From an uncultured Lachnospiraceae bacterium (GTDB lineage: Bacteria; Bacillota; Clostridia; Lachnospirales; Lachnospiraceae), in contig CATKXY010000001.1 of NCBI GenBank assembly GCA_949840915.1, positions 248,001 through 312,000 of the forward strand: a DNA stretch of 64,000 nt, in the 5' to 3' direction. The stretch's first letter is position 1; every line of letters starts with the position of its first letter. Shown one piece after another: positions 49,679 through 59,188 of the stretch. The position numbers were made by a program, and so were the translations under genes. The notes under the pieces were generated by a model. That model searched no databases. It was not told where the DNA came from and saw only the letters and a list, made by a program, of their open reading frames with translations.

Positions 49679-50626
49679 ATGAAAATCGTATTTATGGGAA
49701 CCCCTGATTTTGCCGTGGGGGCGATGGAGGCTTTGCTGGAGGCGGGGCATGAGATCACATTGGCTGTGACTCAGCCGGATAAGGCCAGAGGGCGCAGCGG
49801 ACAGCTCCAGGCGCCGCCGGTGAAAGAGTGTGCGTTAAAGCATCATATTCCGGTGTTTCAGCCGCGCCGGATCAAAACGCCCGAGGCTATGGCAGAGCTG
49901 AGGAAATATGAGGCGGATGTGTATATTGTGGCGGCCTTTGGACAGATTCTTTCTCAGGAGATACTGGATATGCCAAGGTATGGCTGCCTGAATATTCATG
50001 CGTCCCTTCTTCCCGGATACAGGGGAGCGTCTCCCATACAGCATGTGATCATCGGCGGAGAGCGGGAGACCGGTGTCACGATCATGCAGATGGATGCGGG
50101 GGTCGACACGGGGGATATGCTCTATAAAAAGAAGATTCCTATTGAAGATACGGATACCTATCAGAGCCTGCATGATAAACTCGCCGTTTTGGGCGGGGAA
50201 GCAATCAAGGAGGCCCTGGATCTGCTGCAGGAGGGCAGACTGACGCCCGAGAAGCAGGATGATGCAGCAAGCTGTCATGCGCCTATGATCGAGAAGCGGA
50301 TGGGACATTTGGACTTTTCCGGAAACGCTGTAGATCTCGACCGTCTGATACGCGCATTGACGCCCTGGCCCAGTGCATATACCTCGTATCACGGTAAACA
50401 ATTAAAGATATGGCGGGCCGTGCCGGTGGAATCTGCCGGGGCGGGGCAGGAGCTGTCACAGAGCGCTCCAGGGACTGTTTTGAGCGTGGACAGGGACTCG
50501 CTGCTGATATCCTGCGGACAGGGCGCGCTGCGCGTGCTGGAGCTGCAGCTGGAAGGGAAAAAGCGTATGAGCGCCCGGGATTTTCTGCTGGGTGTCAGGC
50601 TGGAACCGGGAGAACTGCTGGGCTAG
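49679..50626 (+). CDS. fmt: Methionyl-tRNA formyltransferase
   Basis: Formylates initiator Met-tRNA with 10-formyl-tetrahydrofolate. The 315-residue protein begins MKIVFMGTPDFAVGAMEAL and contains the active-site stretch NIHASLLPGYRGASPIQ (about 109-125) and MDAGVDTGDML. The C-terminal tRNA-binding OB domain runs from about 205. CAGGAGGG lies 10 bases before ATG 49679; the earlier in-frame ATG at 49610 gives a 23-residue polar extension and is less likely. Confidence 0.96.
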   Translation: MKIVFMGTPDFAVGAMEALLEAGHEITLAVTQPDKARGRSGQLQAPPVKECALKHHIPVFQPRRIKTPEAMAELRKYEADVYIVAAFGQILSQEILDMPRYGCLNIHASLLPGYRGASPIQHVIIGGERETGVTIMQMDAGVDTGDMLYKKKIPIEDTDTYQSLHDKLAVLGGEAIKEALDLLQEGRLTPEKQDDAASCHAPMIEKRMGHLDFSGNAVDLDRLIRALTPWPSAYTSYHGKQLKIWRAVPVESAGAGQELSQSAPGTVLSVDRDSLLISCGQGALRVLELQLEGKKRMSARDFLLGVRLEPGELLG

Positions 50627-50644
50627 AGCTTAGGAGGTATGAGA

Positions 50645-51355
50645 ATGATTTTTGGTTATGGTTTTTACTTTGATCCTACCTATTGGCTGGTGCTGTTGGG
50701 CATGGTGATCTGTCTGGCGGCCAGCGCATTGGTGAACTCCACGATGAATAAATATAAGAGGATACCCGCTTCCACCGGGATAAACGGCGCCGAGGCGGCC
50801 AGAAGGATTTTGAATAACGAAGGGCTCTATCAGGTGCAGATAGAGTGCCTGCAGGCGGCGGAGGGCGATCACTATGATCCCCGAAGCGATACGGTCCGGC
50901 TGTCTTATGATGTGTATCACGGGGCTTCTGTAACGGCGGTGGCTGTGGCGGCACATGAGTGCGGCCATGCGATTCAGCATGCAAAGGCTTATGCGCCCCT
51001 GAATATCCGTTCTGCCATGGTACCCGTTGTGAGTATCGCCAGCAATCTGGGACTGCCGCTCATTTTGCTGGGTATGCTTCTTTCCTGGAATCAGGTGCTG
51101 ATCCAGATCGGTATCTGGGCATTTGTGCTGGCGGTGCTGTTTCAACTGGTGACGCTTCCTGTGGAATTTAATGCATCCCGCAGAGCGGTGGCAAAGGTTT
51201 CACAGTATGGGCTGCTCTCAGAACAGGAAAATGCCGGATGCCGGAAAGTGCTTACTGCGGCGGCTCTGACCTATGTGGCAGCGGCGGCAGCGGCAATATT
51301 ACAGCTTTTACGCCTGCTGATTTTGTTCGGCGGCGGAAGACGCAGAGATGACTGA
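50645..51355 (+). CDS. YugP-family membrane zinc metallopeptidase
   Basis: A 236-residue membrane protein with helices at about 10-30, 115-140, 145-170 and 205-230. The zinc-protease motif AAHECGHAIQH (HExxH) lies at about 102-112, followed by a run of membrane segments. This matches the Zn-dependent protease family 2 (B. subtilis YugP), whose substrate is unknown. AGGAGG at 50632-50637 is seven bases before ATG 50645; ATG 50639 is too close. It is often found between fmt and rsmB in Clostridia. Confidence 0.9.
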   Translation: MIFGYGFYFDPTYWLVLLGMVICLAASALVNSTMNKYKRIPASTGINGAEAARRILNNEGLYQVQIECLQAAEGDHYDPRSDTVRLSYDVYHGASVTAVAVAAHECGHAIQHAKAYAPLNIRSAMVPVVSIASNLGLPLILLGMLLSWNQVLIQIGIWAFVLAVLFQLVTLPVEFNASRRAVAKVSQYGLLSEQENAGCRKVLTAAALTYVAAAAAAILQLLRLLILFGGGRRRDD

Positions 51356-51416
51356 GAAGCGTCGGATTGAAATCCGTGAACGCATAATGATGATTTGATG
51401 GAAAGGTACGGGAGAC

Positions 51417-52727
51417 GTGGCGGAAAATACCAGAGAGATAGCGTTGGATACACTGCTTGCGTTAGAGCGCGGCGAGGAACTGTCCCATCGGCTGATACGG
51501 GCGGTGCTGAATAAATATGATTATCTGGATGAGCGGGATAAGGCTTTTATCAAGCGTCTGACGGAAGGGACGATCGAGAGGCAGACGGAACTGGACTTTT
51601 ATCTGGATGCCTGCTCCAGCGTACCCGTGCGCAGAATGAAGCCCCTGATACGCTGCCTGATGCGCATGAGTGTCTACCAGCTTCTCTATATGGACAATGT
51701 GCCGGACAGTGCCGTGTGCAACGAGGCCTGCAAGCTGGCCCAGAAGCGGAAGTTCGGCAGTTTAAAGGGGTTTGTAAACGGCGTGCTCCGGAACATTGCA
51801 AGGCAGAAGGACAGCCTGCCGATGCCGGATCGGACAGCGGCTCCATTGGAATATCTGTCTGTGAAGTATTCCATGCCTGTCTGGCTGGTTCGTCTCTGGA
51901 CGGATACCTATGGCATGGAACGTGCGGAGCGGATCTTACAGGGATTATTAGAAATTCACCCGGTGTCTCTGCGTTTCTCAGAGAGTTTATCTGAGGAGCA
52001 GCAAGAGCGGCTTTTACAAGAGATGGAACGAGGCGGCGCGGCCCTGCGCCAAAGCTCCCTGTTCTCCCGCGTCTATCTAGTGGAGAACACAGAAAATATC
52101 GCAGAGCTGCCGGGCTTTGCCGAAGGGAAATTTGTGGTGCAGGACGCAAGCTCCGCTATGGCGGTGGAAGCCGCAGGGATAAAGGCGGGAGATTTTGTGC
52201 TGGATATCTGTGCCGCGCCCGGAGGCAAAAGTATATTTGCGGCGGAGAAGACAGGGAAAAGCGGCCGGGTGCTGGCCAGAGACGTATCCGCCAAAAAGAC
52301 GGAAATGATCTCCGAGAATATCGCTCGCACGGGCCTGACAAATATCGAGGCGGAGGTCTATGACGCCACTCATCCGGATGAGAACATGCGGGAAAGGGCA
52401 GACGTGGTTCTTGCGGATGTTCCCTGTTCGGGATTTGGCGTCATGGGAAAGAAAAGGGATATCAAGTATCGCGTGACTCCGGAAAAGCTTCCGGCGCTGG
52501 AGGAACTGCAGCGCACCATTATTGAAAGCTGCTGGCAGTATGTCAAACCCGGCGGAGTGCTGCTGTACAGTACCTGTACCATCAATTCCGCGGAGAATGA
52601 AAAAATGGTACGCTGGATTGTGGAGCGCTTTCCCTTTGTGCTTGAGGAGGAGCGCCAGTTCATTCCCGGGGAGGACGAGACGGACGGATTTTATTATGCC
52701 AGACTGCGGAGAGAGCGGGCAGAATGA
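51417..52727 (+). CDS. rsmB: 16S rRNA (cytosine-967-C5)-methyltransferase
   Basis: A 436-residue RsmB/Sun enzyme. An N-terminal NusB-like RNA-binding domain (about 1-130) precedes a SAM methyltransferase domain with motif I VLDICAAPGGKSIFAAE (about 261-277). ADVPCSGFGVMGKKRDI carries one catalytic cysteine and YSTCTIN the other. The start is GTG 51417, since an in-frame TGA lies at 51396-51398. It is co-transcribed with rlmN, 36 bases downstream. Confidence 0.94.
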   Translation: MAENTREIALDTLLALERGEELSHRLIRAVLNKYDYLDERDKAFIKRLTEGTIERQTELDFYLDACSSVPVRRMKPLIRCLMRMSVYQLLYMDNVPDSAVCNEACKLAQKRKFGSLKGFVNGVLRNIARQKDSLPMPDRTAAPLEYLSVKYSMPVWLVRLWTDTYGMERAERILQGLLEIHPVSLRFSESLSEEQQERLLQEMERGGAALRQSSLFSRVYLVENTENIAELPGFAEGKFVVQDASSAMAVEAAGIKAGDFVLDICAAPGGKSIFAAEKTGKSGRVLARDVSAKKTEMISENIARTGLTNIEAEVYDATHPDENMRERADVVLADVPCSGFGVMGKKRDIKYRVTPEKLPALEELQRTIIESCWQYVKPGGVLLYSTCTINSAENEKMVRWIVERFPFVLEEERQFIPGEDETDGFYYARLRRERAE

Positions 52728-52763
52728 GCTTGAGACATCGCTGAGACGACAAAGGAGAATGGT

Positions 52764-53870
52764 ATGGGATCAGGGCAGGGAATTCTACAAAAGGAAACGG
52801 CGGACAACGGAGAGGATATCAAGTCCCTGTCACTGAGTGAGCTGGCAGAGGAGCTTGCAGCCTGCGGAGAGAAGTCCTTTCGGGCAAAGCAGATGTACGA
52901 ATGGATGCATGTGAAGCTGGCCAGGGACTTTGCGGAGATGACAAATCTCTCCAAAGAGCTGCGCGGGCAGTGCAGCAGGCGCTACCGGTATACGACGCTG
53001 GAGGCATTACGGGTACAGGAATCCGCGATAGACGGCACCAAAAAGTTTTTGTTTAAACTCTATGACGGCAATCTGGTTGAGAGTGTGTGGATGCGTTATA
53101 AGCATGGAAATTCCGTGTGTATCTCCTCTCAGGTGGGGTGCCGCATGGGCTGCAGATTCTGTGCCTCCACACTGGACGGGCTGGAGCGGAACCTCCTTCC
53201 GTCAGAGATGCTGGATCAGATCTATTCCATCACAAGGCTTATAGGTGAGCGGGTGTCTCATGTGGTGGTGATGGGAACCGGGGAGCCGCTTGACAATTAC
53301 GAAAATCTTCTGAGGTTTATACGGATGCTCACGGATGAAAACGGTCTGCACATCAGCCAGCGCAATATCACCGTGTCCACCTGCGGCATCGTACCCCGAA
53401 TGCGTATGCTCGCAGGGGAGGGGCTGCAGATCACGCTGGCACTGTCCCTGCATGCCGTGACGGATGAGAAAAGACGGGAACTTATGCCTATTGCCAACCG
53501 TTATTCCATCGGAGAGCTCATGGAGGCCTGCCGCTATTATTTCGAGAAGACGGGAAGAAGGATCACTTTTGAGTATTCTCTGGTGGGAGGAGTCAACGAT
53601 ACGGATGAGGACGCGGTACGGCTTGCGGCGCTTGCAGCGCCTCTTGGCTGTCATGTGAATCTGATCCCGGTAAATCCCATAAAAGAGCGGGATTTCGTGC
53701 AGTCGGAGACCGCAAGAATCATGGCTTTTAAAAATAAGCTTGAAAAAAAACAGATAAATGTTACTATAAGAAGGGAAATGGGACGGGATATTGACGGCGC
53801 GTGCGGACAGCTTCGGCGTAAGGAGCTGACGCAGGAGGAGGCCGCGGTCTCACCCATTCGGGAGGAATAG
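52764..53870 (+). CDS. rlmN: 23S rRNA/tRNA adenine-C2 methyltransferase RlmN
   Basis: Radical-SAM enzyme that methylates A2503 of 23S rRNA and A37 of some tRNAs. The 368-residue protein shows the cluster motif CRMGCRFC (about 128-135), VVVMGTGEPLDNYENLL, and the STCGIVPRM and LALSLHA strands. The methyl-carrying Cys is in the C-terminal GACGQLR motif. The N-terminal 20 residues are not conserved in type; an alternative start cannot be excluded. Two bases separate it from prpC. Confidence 0.95.
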   Translation: MGSGQGILQKETADNGEDIKSLSLSELAEELAACGEKSFRAKQMYEWMHVKLARDFAEMTNLSKELRGQCSRRYRYTTLEALRVQESAIDGTKKFLFKLYDGNLVESVWMRYKHGNSVCISSQVGCRMGCRFCASTLDGLERNLLPSEMLDQIYSITRLIGERVSHVVVMGTGEPLDNYENLLRFIRMLTDENGLHISQRNITVSTCGIVPRMRMLAGEGLQITLALSLHAVTDEKRRELMPIANRYSIGELMEACRYYFEKTGRRITFEYSLVGGVNDTDEDAVRLAALAAPLGCHVNLIPVNPIKERDFVQSETARIMAFKNKLEKKQINVTIRREMGRDIDGACGQLRRKELTQEEAAVSPIREE

Positions 53871-53872
53871 AC

Positions 53873-54604
53873 GTGCTCAAGACATTTTCCATGACCGATA
53901 TTGGCAGAAAGAGAAAAGTAAATCAGGATTATGTATATACCTCAGAAACGTCTGTGGGCAGCCTGCCGAACCTGTTTATCGTGGCGGATGGCATGGGGGG
54001 ACACAATGCGGGTGATTATGCCTCCAAGCTGACGGTGGAGACCATGATCTCAGAGATAGAAGCTTCCTTCGAGAAAAATCCGGTTAAGATATTCGGGAAG
54101 GCCATCTCAGCGGCAAACGAGCTCATCCGCAGGAAGGCGTCCCAGATGCCCGATATGGACGGCATGGGGACCACCGTGGTAGCGGCCACCTGTTTCGGAA
54201 AGTATCTTCAGGTGGCAAATGTGGGAGACAGCCGTCTCTATGTTGTGGGAAACAAGATACGGCAGATTACCAAAGATCATTCGCTGGTGGAGGAAATGGT
54301 GCGCATGGGGACGATTTCCCCTGCGGAAGCCAGAAACCATCCTGACAAAAATATCATCACCAGAGCGGTGGGAGCCAGCGAGTCGGTGGAAGCGGATTAT
54401 TTTACGGTGGAGCTTGAGGAGGGTGATCTGGTGCTGTTGTGTACCGACGGCCTGACCAATATGCTGGAGGATGAGGATATCCGCATGATCCTCGGCGGAG
54501 CGAGAGACATTGTGGAGAAGGCCGAGGCTCTTGTGGCAGCAGCCAATGCAAACGGCGGCAAGGACAATATCTCGGTGGTATTGATCGAGCAGGATGTAAA
54601 ATAG
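53873..54604 (+). CDS. prpC: PP2C-type Ser/Thr phosphatase (Stp1/PrpC)
   Basis: Reverses phosphorylation by the PASTA kinase encoded next. The 243-residue PP2C protein shows the metal-site motifs KVNQDYVY, FIVADGMGGHNAGD (about 36-49), VGDSRLYVV, and LLCTDGLTNML near the C-terminus. The start is GTG 53873 with GGGAGGAA upstream, two bases after the rlmN stop codon. Confidence 0.96.
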   Translation: MLKTFSMTDIGRKRKVNQDYVYTSETSVGSLPNLFIVADGMGGHNAGDYASKLTVETMISEIEASFEKNPVKIFGKAISAANELIRRKASQMPDMDGMGTTVVAATCFGKYLQVANVGDSRLYVVGNKIRQITKDHSLVEEMVRMGTISPAEARNHPDKNIITRAVGASESVEADYFTVELEEGDLVLLCTDGLTNMLEDEDIRMILGGARDIVEKAEALVAAANANGGKDNISVVLIEQDVK

Positions 54605-54631
54605 ACGTTAATCTGAGAAAAGGAAAGCGGT

Positions 54632-56743
54632 ATGATTAAAATAGGTATGATGATCGGCGACCGATATGAGATACTGGAAAAGATCGGCACCGGAGGTATG
54701 TCGGATGTGTATAAGGCGAAATGCCACAAGCTGAATCGATTTGTGGCGGTGAAGGTGCTCAAGCAGGAGTTTTCCGAGAATGCAAACTTTGTGTCAAAGT
54801 TTCAGACAGAGGCTCAGGCAGCGGCCGGTCTTGCACATCCCAATATTGTAAATGTGTATGACGTGGGTGAGGAAAACGGGATTCACTATATTGTGATGGA
54901 GCTTGTTGAGGGAATCACTCTCAAAAAGTATATCGAGAAGAAAGCCAGGCTCTCCTACAAGGAGGCTGTCAGTATCGCCATTCAGGTGAGTATGGGTATC
55001 GAGGCGGCGCACAATAATCACATCATTCACAGAGATATCAAACCTCAGAATATCATTATATCCAAGGACGGCAAGGTGAAGGTGACGGATTTCGGAATCG
55101 CCAAGGCTGCCACCAGCAACACGATCACTTCCAATGTGATGGGGTCTGTACATTATACTTCTCCGGAGCAGGCCAGAGGCGGCTACAGCGATGAGAAGAG
55201 CGACATTTATTCTCTTGGTGTGACCATGTTTGAGATGCTTACGGGACGTGTTCCGTTTAACGGGGAGACCACGGTGGCCATCGCCATCAAGCATATTCAG
55301 GAGGAGATGCCGTCTCCCAAGGAGTATGTACCGGAGATTCCGGCCAGCGTGGAGAGCATTGTGCTAAAATGCTGCCAGAAGTCGCCTGACAGGCGTTATC
55401 AGAGTATGGGAGAGCTGATCGCGGATCTGAAACAGTCTCTGATGAACCCTGACGAAAATTTTGTCGTGTTTACCGATCCTGATATGGAGGGCGGTACCCG
55501 TGCTATCAGTGAAGGGGATATGGAGCAGATCAAGAACCGTTCTGTCTACAATGAGGAGTATGTGCCGAGGGAGGATTCCATGCGCCTGCTCTCGGATACG
55601 GAGGCTATGTATGAGGGCGGGGAGGAGTACGGTGATGAGGAGGATTATGATTATGATCCCAAGATGGAGCGGATCACCACCATCCTGGCGGTAGTGGCCG
55701 GAATTATCATCATTGTTATCATCATTGTCCTGGCTGTCAAGCTGTTTGAAAGTAACGGATCACAGGGGAACGAGGGTCCTATCATCGGAGAGGAGAGCAG
55801 CGGCGAGGCGGAGACCGTGGATATGCCCAATGTGAAGGGGATGAATCTGGAGGATGCAAAAAATACTCTGAATTCCCTGGGAATTCACGCAGAGGTGGAG
55901 TATCAGGAGTCCGACACCATCGATGAGGGGCTGGTGATCAGCACCAGTGTAAACGCCGGAGAGACGGTGGAGACAGGCAGCACTGTCATCTTGTATGTCA
56001 GCGCCGGCAGTCAGGGCGTTGAGGTGTGGGAAGTCACCGGCTATACCCTGGAGGAAGCCACCAATCGTCTGACCGGGCTCGGATTTTTAGTTAATAAAGC
56101 CGAGGCGTATTCCGATACCGTCGAAAAGGGGCTTGTCATCACGCAGTCTCCCGCAGGGGGAACCAAGGCGCCCAAGGGCAGTGTGATCACAGTCACAGTA
56201 AGTCTCGGAAAAGAGGAGAAAAAGATCCGGATGCCGAATCTCATCGGTTTGACGGAGGAGGACGGCACTTTTGAGGCCATCGAGCTGGGCCTGCAGATCG
56301 GCAGTGTGAGCTATGTATACAGCTCCGAGGTGGCGAAGGGCTATATCTGTTATCAGAGCTATTCCCACGGGACGTATGTGGATGAGGGAACGTCTGTCGA
56401 TATCAAAGTAAGTATGGGGGCGGAGCAGGCCACCTATAGATGCAATGCCAGCATTGAAGCGCCCACGGTCTCCGAGGCCCCGGATTATGTCGCAGGCACT
56501 GAGGTGAGTATCAAGCTGGTGACCGACGACGGCGAGGTGCTGCTGGATACCAGAACCTCGAGTTTCCCCAGAGCCGCAAATTATTACGGGCTGAGTTCCC
56601 CGGGCGGAACGATCACTATGACCTACAAGGTCACCACGGCGGGCACCACTACCACGGATCCTGTGACGGGAGAAATAGTAAACGTGCCGGGGACTACAGA
56701 GGAGAAGAGCTTTACCCGGAGAATCGAGTTTGTGCAGGAATAA
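54632..56743 (+). CDS. prkC: PASTA-domain Ser/Thr protein kinase (PrkC/Stk1)
   Basis: Membrane kinase that senses peptidoglycan fragments and controls wall synthesis and, in spore formers, germination. The 703-residue protein has a cytoplasmic kinase domain (about 12-275) with IGTGGMSDVYKA, VAVKVL, HRDIKPQNII and VTDFGIAKA, then a juxtamembrane acidic region and a helix at about 350-370. Three PASTA repeats follow (about 396-463, 465-529, 530-592). The last 110 residues form a Thr-rich, beta-type extension beyond the usual end. It lies between prpC and rsgA as in most Firmicutes. Confidence 0.95.
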   Translation: MIKIGMMIGDRYEILEKIGTGGMSDVYKAKCHKLNRFVAVKVLKQEFSENANFVSKFQTEAQAAAGLAHPNIVNVYDVGEENGIHYIVMELVEGITLKKYIEKKARLSYKEAVSIAIQVSMGIEAAHNNHIIHRDIKPQNIIISKDGKVKVTDFGIAKAATSNTITSNVMGSVHYTSPEQARGGYSDEKSDIYSLGVTMFEMLTGRVPFNGETTVAIAIKHIQEEMPSPKEYVPEIPASVESIVLKCCQKSPDRRYQSMGELIADLKQSLMNPDENFVVFTDPDMEGGTRAISEGDMEQIKNRSVYNEEYVPREDSMRLLSDTEAMYEGGEEYGDEEDYDYDPKMERITTILAVVAGIIIIVIIIVLAVKLFESNGSQGNEGPIIGEESSGEAETVDMPNVKGMNLEDAKNTLNSLGIHAEVEYQESDTIDEGLVISTSVNAGETVETGSTVILYVSAGSQGVEVWEVTGYTLEEATNRLTGLGFLVNKAEAYSDTVEKGLVITQSPAGGTKAPKGSVITVTVSLGKEEKKIRMPNLIGLTEEDGTFEAIELGLQIGSVSYVYSSEVAKGYICYQSYSHGTYVDEGTSVDIKVSMGAEQATYRCNASIEAPTVSEAPDYVAGTEVSIKLVTDDGEVLLDTRTSSFPRAANYYGLSSPGGTITMTYKVTTAGTTTTDPVTGEIVNVPGTTEEKSFTRRIEFVQE

Positions 56744-56746
56744 AGT

Positions 56747-57637
56747 ATGAGGGGAAAGATTATCAGAGGAATCGCCGGTTTCTATTATGTCCATGCGGAA
56801 GGGGGAGAAGGAACCGGCAGAGTATACGAGTGTAAGGCCAAGGGGGTCTTCCGCAAAGATCACAGGAAACCATTGGTGGGAGACGATGTAGAGCTCTCCG
56901 TACTGGACGAGGAGAAAGCGCTGGGCAATATCACCGGGATTCTGCCCAGACACAGCGAGCTTGTCCGTCCTGCGGTGGCCAATGTGGATCAGGCCATGGT
57001 TATTTTTGCCATAGTAAAACCGCAGCCTAACTTTAATCTTCTGGACAGATTTCTGATCATGATGGGGCGGCAGGGACTGCCCGCGATCATCTGCTTCAAC
57101 AAACTGGATATGGATGAGGACGGGATAGGTGAGCGCTATCGCTTGATTTACGAGCGCTGCGGCTACCGTACCTTTTTAGTCAGCGCCAGTCTGAATCAGG
57201 GGGTGGATGAACTGCGCTCAGAGCTTTTGGGGAAAACCACCACAGTGGCAGGTCCCAGCGGCGTGGGCAAGTCTTCTCTGGTGAACAGACTGCAGGACAG
57301 GCTGCAGATGCAGACCGGGGAAATCAGTGAGAAGATTGAGAGAGGCAGACACACTACCCGCCATACGGAGCTGATCGCCATGGCGGAGGATACTTATATA
57401 CTGGATACACCGGGCTTCAGCTCGCTGGGTCTCTTTGATCTGCGCAAGGAGGAGTTGGCCGGCTTCTATCCGGAATTTGTGCAATGGGAGAAATTATGCA
57501 GATTTTCAGGGTGTTCCCACATGAGCGAGCCCATGTGCGGCGTGCGGGATGCCGTGGAGAGCGGGGATATTTCCCGAATGCGATATGAAAATTATCGTCT
57601 ACTATATGAGGACCTGCGGGAGCAGAAACGATATTGA
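56747..57637 (+). CDS. rsgA: Ribosome small-subunit GTPase RsgA
   Basis: Circularly permuted GTPase in 30S maturation. The 296-residue protein has an N-terminal OB fold, NKLD (G4), VSASLNQG (G5), then GPSGVGKSSLVN (G1) and DTPGFSS (G3). A C-terminal zinc finger reads CRFSGCSHMSEPMCGV. It starts three bases after the kinase stop codon. In many Clostridia rpe and thiN follow in this operon, but neither is present here, so the operon ends at this gene. Confidence 0.96.
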   Translation: MRGKIIRGIAGFYYVHAEGGEGTGRVYECKAKGVFRKDHRKPLVGDDVELSVLDEEKALGNITGILPRHSELVRPAVANVDQAMVIFAIVKPQPNFNLLDRFLIMMGRQGLPAIICFNKLDMDEDGIGERYRLIYERCGYRTFLVSASLNQGVDELRSELLGKTTTVAGPSGVGKSSLVNRLQDRLQMQTGEISEKIERGRHTTRHTELIAMAEDTYILDTPGFSSLGLFDLRKEELAGFYPEFVQWEKLCRFSGCSHMSEPMCGVRDAVESGDISRMRYENYRLLYEDLREQKRY

Positions 57638-57671
57638 CCATACTACGGCCGGTGAATGAAGCGAGGAAGTC

Positions 57672-58319
57672 ATGTCGGATCAAAAATATTTTCAAAACGC
57701 GCTGTCCAATTTTATCTTTGAGGCGGCAGTCGGCGGGGCAATCCGCCATCTGACGGATTTGGGATGCACGGTCAGCGAGATCATGGAGCGCTTATATATA
57801 CCCACTCCATATGAAAGGGTACAGAAGGCTGTCTGGCAGCGGCTGCTGGATACCGGTGTGCTGCTGATGGAGGAGCCGGGGAATGAAAACAGACGGGAGA
57901 AAATCACTTATGTGAGAGACTATGACCGGTACGGGAAACCGAGTTTTCGCCGGGTAGTCACTCCGGTGACTTATTCTTTCGCTGAGAAGGGCATGACGTG
58001 GCGTGAATCGAGCATGGACGGAAACAGGGACATTGCCGTTTTCTTGAAAGAAAAGTGTATGGAAAACGGTGAGATGTTTTCTTTTGTCTCCTGCGATTTT
58101 GGATTGCGCTTGTCCGATCAGTCAAGGAATCCGTTGAACCTGGACGTGATTTGGGAGAAAACGCATCGGGAGTATATTCGTGGGCTGCCATGGGAGAAAA
58201 GGCTCTATTATCACCGGCTGGACAAGAGAATGCGGGAAATCATTGCCGCATTGTACAATGGCGGGGAATATCACGGGATCTGCTATTTCGGGAGGACGGG
58301 AGAGAAGATCCGGTTATGA
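57672..58319 (+). CDS. Conserved-looking protein of unknown function
   Basis: A 215-residue soluble protein starting MSDQKYFQNALSNFIFEAAVGGAI. Residues 20-75 are helical (LTDLGCTVSEIMERL, then VQKAVWQRLLDTGVLL) and resemble a winged-helix fold, which would suit DNA binding; that is only an impression. The middle is rich in Arg and aromatic residues and the end reads HGICYFGRTGEKIRL. No signal peptide, membrane segment or catalytic motif is seen. I do not recognise the family. It lies 34 bases after rsgA and so may be the last gene of that transcript; the codon use looks like that of its neighbours. Confidence 0.6.
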   Translation: MSDQKYFQNALSNFIFEAAVGGAIRHLTDLGCTVSEIMERLYIPTPYERVQKAVWQRLLDTGVLLMEEPGNENRREKITYVRDYDRYGKPSFRRVVTPVTYSFAEKGMTWRESSMDGNRDIAVFLKEKCMENGEMFSFVSCDFGLRLSDQSRNPLNLDVIWEKTHREYIRGLPWEKRLYYHRLDKRMREIIAALYNGGEYHGICYFGRTGEKIRL

Positions 58320-58432
58320 ACTCCGGATGCGCACAGTTTTGGAAAAGCGTTGGGAATATTACAGTGGCTGCTTATCCGTACATATCGCTTCAAGCATGGA
58401 ATTTTGAGAAAGGGAGTATTTTTTAAATGCGC

Positions 58433-58473
58433 TTGACAGGGAGGTTATAAACCGTTATACTGAACATTGTTCA
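58433..58473 (+). promoter_or_regulatory. Promoter and operator of the second TetR gene
   Basis: TTGACA (58433-58438) and TATACT (58456-58461) are exactly 17 bases apart. The perfect palindrome TGAACA-T-TGTTCA (58461-58473) starts on the last base of the -10 box and covers the transcription start. The identical 13 bases recur at 59085-59097, so this is very likely the binding site of the TetR protein. Confidence 0.85.
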
Positions 58474-58488
58474 TATTGGGGTGATGAG

Positions 58489-59046
58489 ATGAATAATGCT
58501 GTAACATCAAAAGAGGATATTTTGAAAACCAGCCGGGAGCTGATTCAGCGGCAGGGATGGTCTGCGGTCAATATCCGCTCCGTTGCTTTGGCCTGCGGGG
58601 TTTCTGTGGGATGCATTTACAACTATTTTGATTCCAAGACTGCACTGGTGTCTGCCACAGTAGAAAGCGTATGGTGCGAAATTTTTCGCCGTCCGGAAGA
58701 TGAGGCTGTGTTTCACGACACGCAAGCCTATATCACTTGGATGTATGGACAGATGGAATACGGCTGCAGGCAGTATCCCGGTTTTTTTACATTGCACTCC
58801 TTGGGCTTTATGCAGGAAGAGAAAGCCGATGGGAAACAAAAAATGCAGCAGGCCTGGCAGCACATTTTGAATGCTATATGTTCCGTCTTAAAGCAAGACG
58901 CCAAGATTCGGAGCGATGCCTTTACGGAGCAGTTCACAGCGGAACGATTTTCCGATGTTTTATTTTCTCTGATGCTGTCTGCCTTGCTGCGGCAGGACTA
59001 TAATCCTGCCGCTGTACTGGAGATTGTCTGCAGAACCCTTTACTAA
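58489..59046 (+). CDS. TetR/AcrR family transcriptional regulator
   Basis: A 185-residue regulator. The helix-turn-helix covers about residues 8-55 (DILKTSRELIQRQGWSAVNIRSVA, then CGVSVGCIYNYFDSKTAL), a good TetR match. The C-terminal ligand domain is unspecific. The ribosome site is weak (GGGGTGATGAG). The same 13-bp palindrome lies in its own promoter and in front of the membrane protein gene downstream, so it probably represses both. A terminator separates it from that gene. Confidence 0.9.
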   Translation: MNNAVTSKEDILKTSRELIQRQGWSAVNIRSVALACGVSVGCIYNYFDSKTALVSATVESVWCEIFRRPEDEAVFHDTQAYITWMYGQMEYGCRQYPGFFTLHSLGFMQEEKADGKQKMQQAWQHILNAICSVLKQDAKIRSDAFTEQFTAERFSDVLFSLMLSALLRQDYNPAAVLEIVCRTLY

Positions 59047-59047
59047 G

Positions 59048-59073
59048 AATCCCACTTTGCTGTGGGATTTTTT
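59048..59073 (+). terminator. Terminator of the second TetR gene
   Basis: AATCCCAC pairs with GTGGGATT around a six-base loop and is followed by a T-run. The left arm begins just after the TAA stop codon. Confidence 0.85.
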
Positions 59074-59084
59074 ATCCCGGAAAC

Positions 59085-59097
59085 TGAACATTGTTCA
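59085..59097 (+). promoter_or_regulatory. Second copy of the TetR operator
   Basis: TGAACA-T-TGTTCA, identical to the site at 58461-58473, lies about 90 bases before the membrane protein gene. A matching promoter is not obvious; the next 90 bases hold no gene. Confidence 0.75.
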
Positions 59098-59188
59098 TCA
59101 AGGGATGTTGTTTGGCCGTAACTATGGCAGAGCGGTACTTGCCGCCGTCATAGTTCAAGATAAAACGGCAATGAAAGGAGATTGAAAT

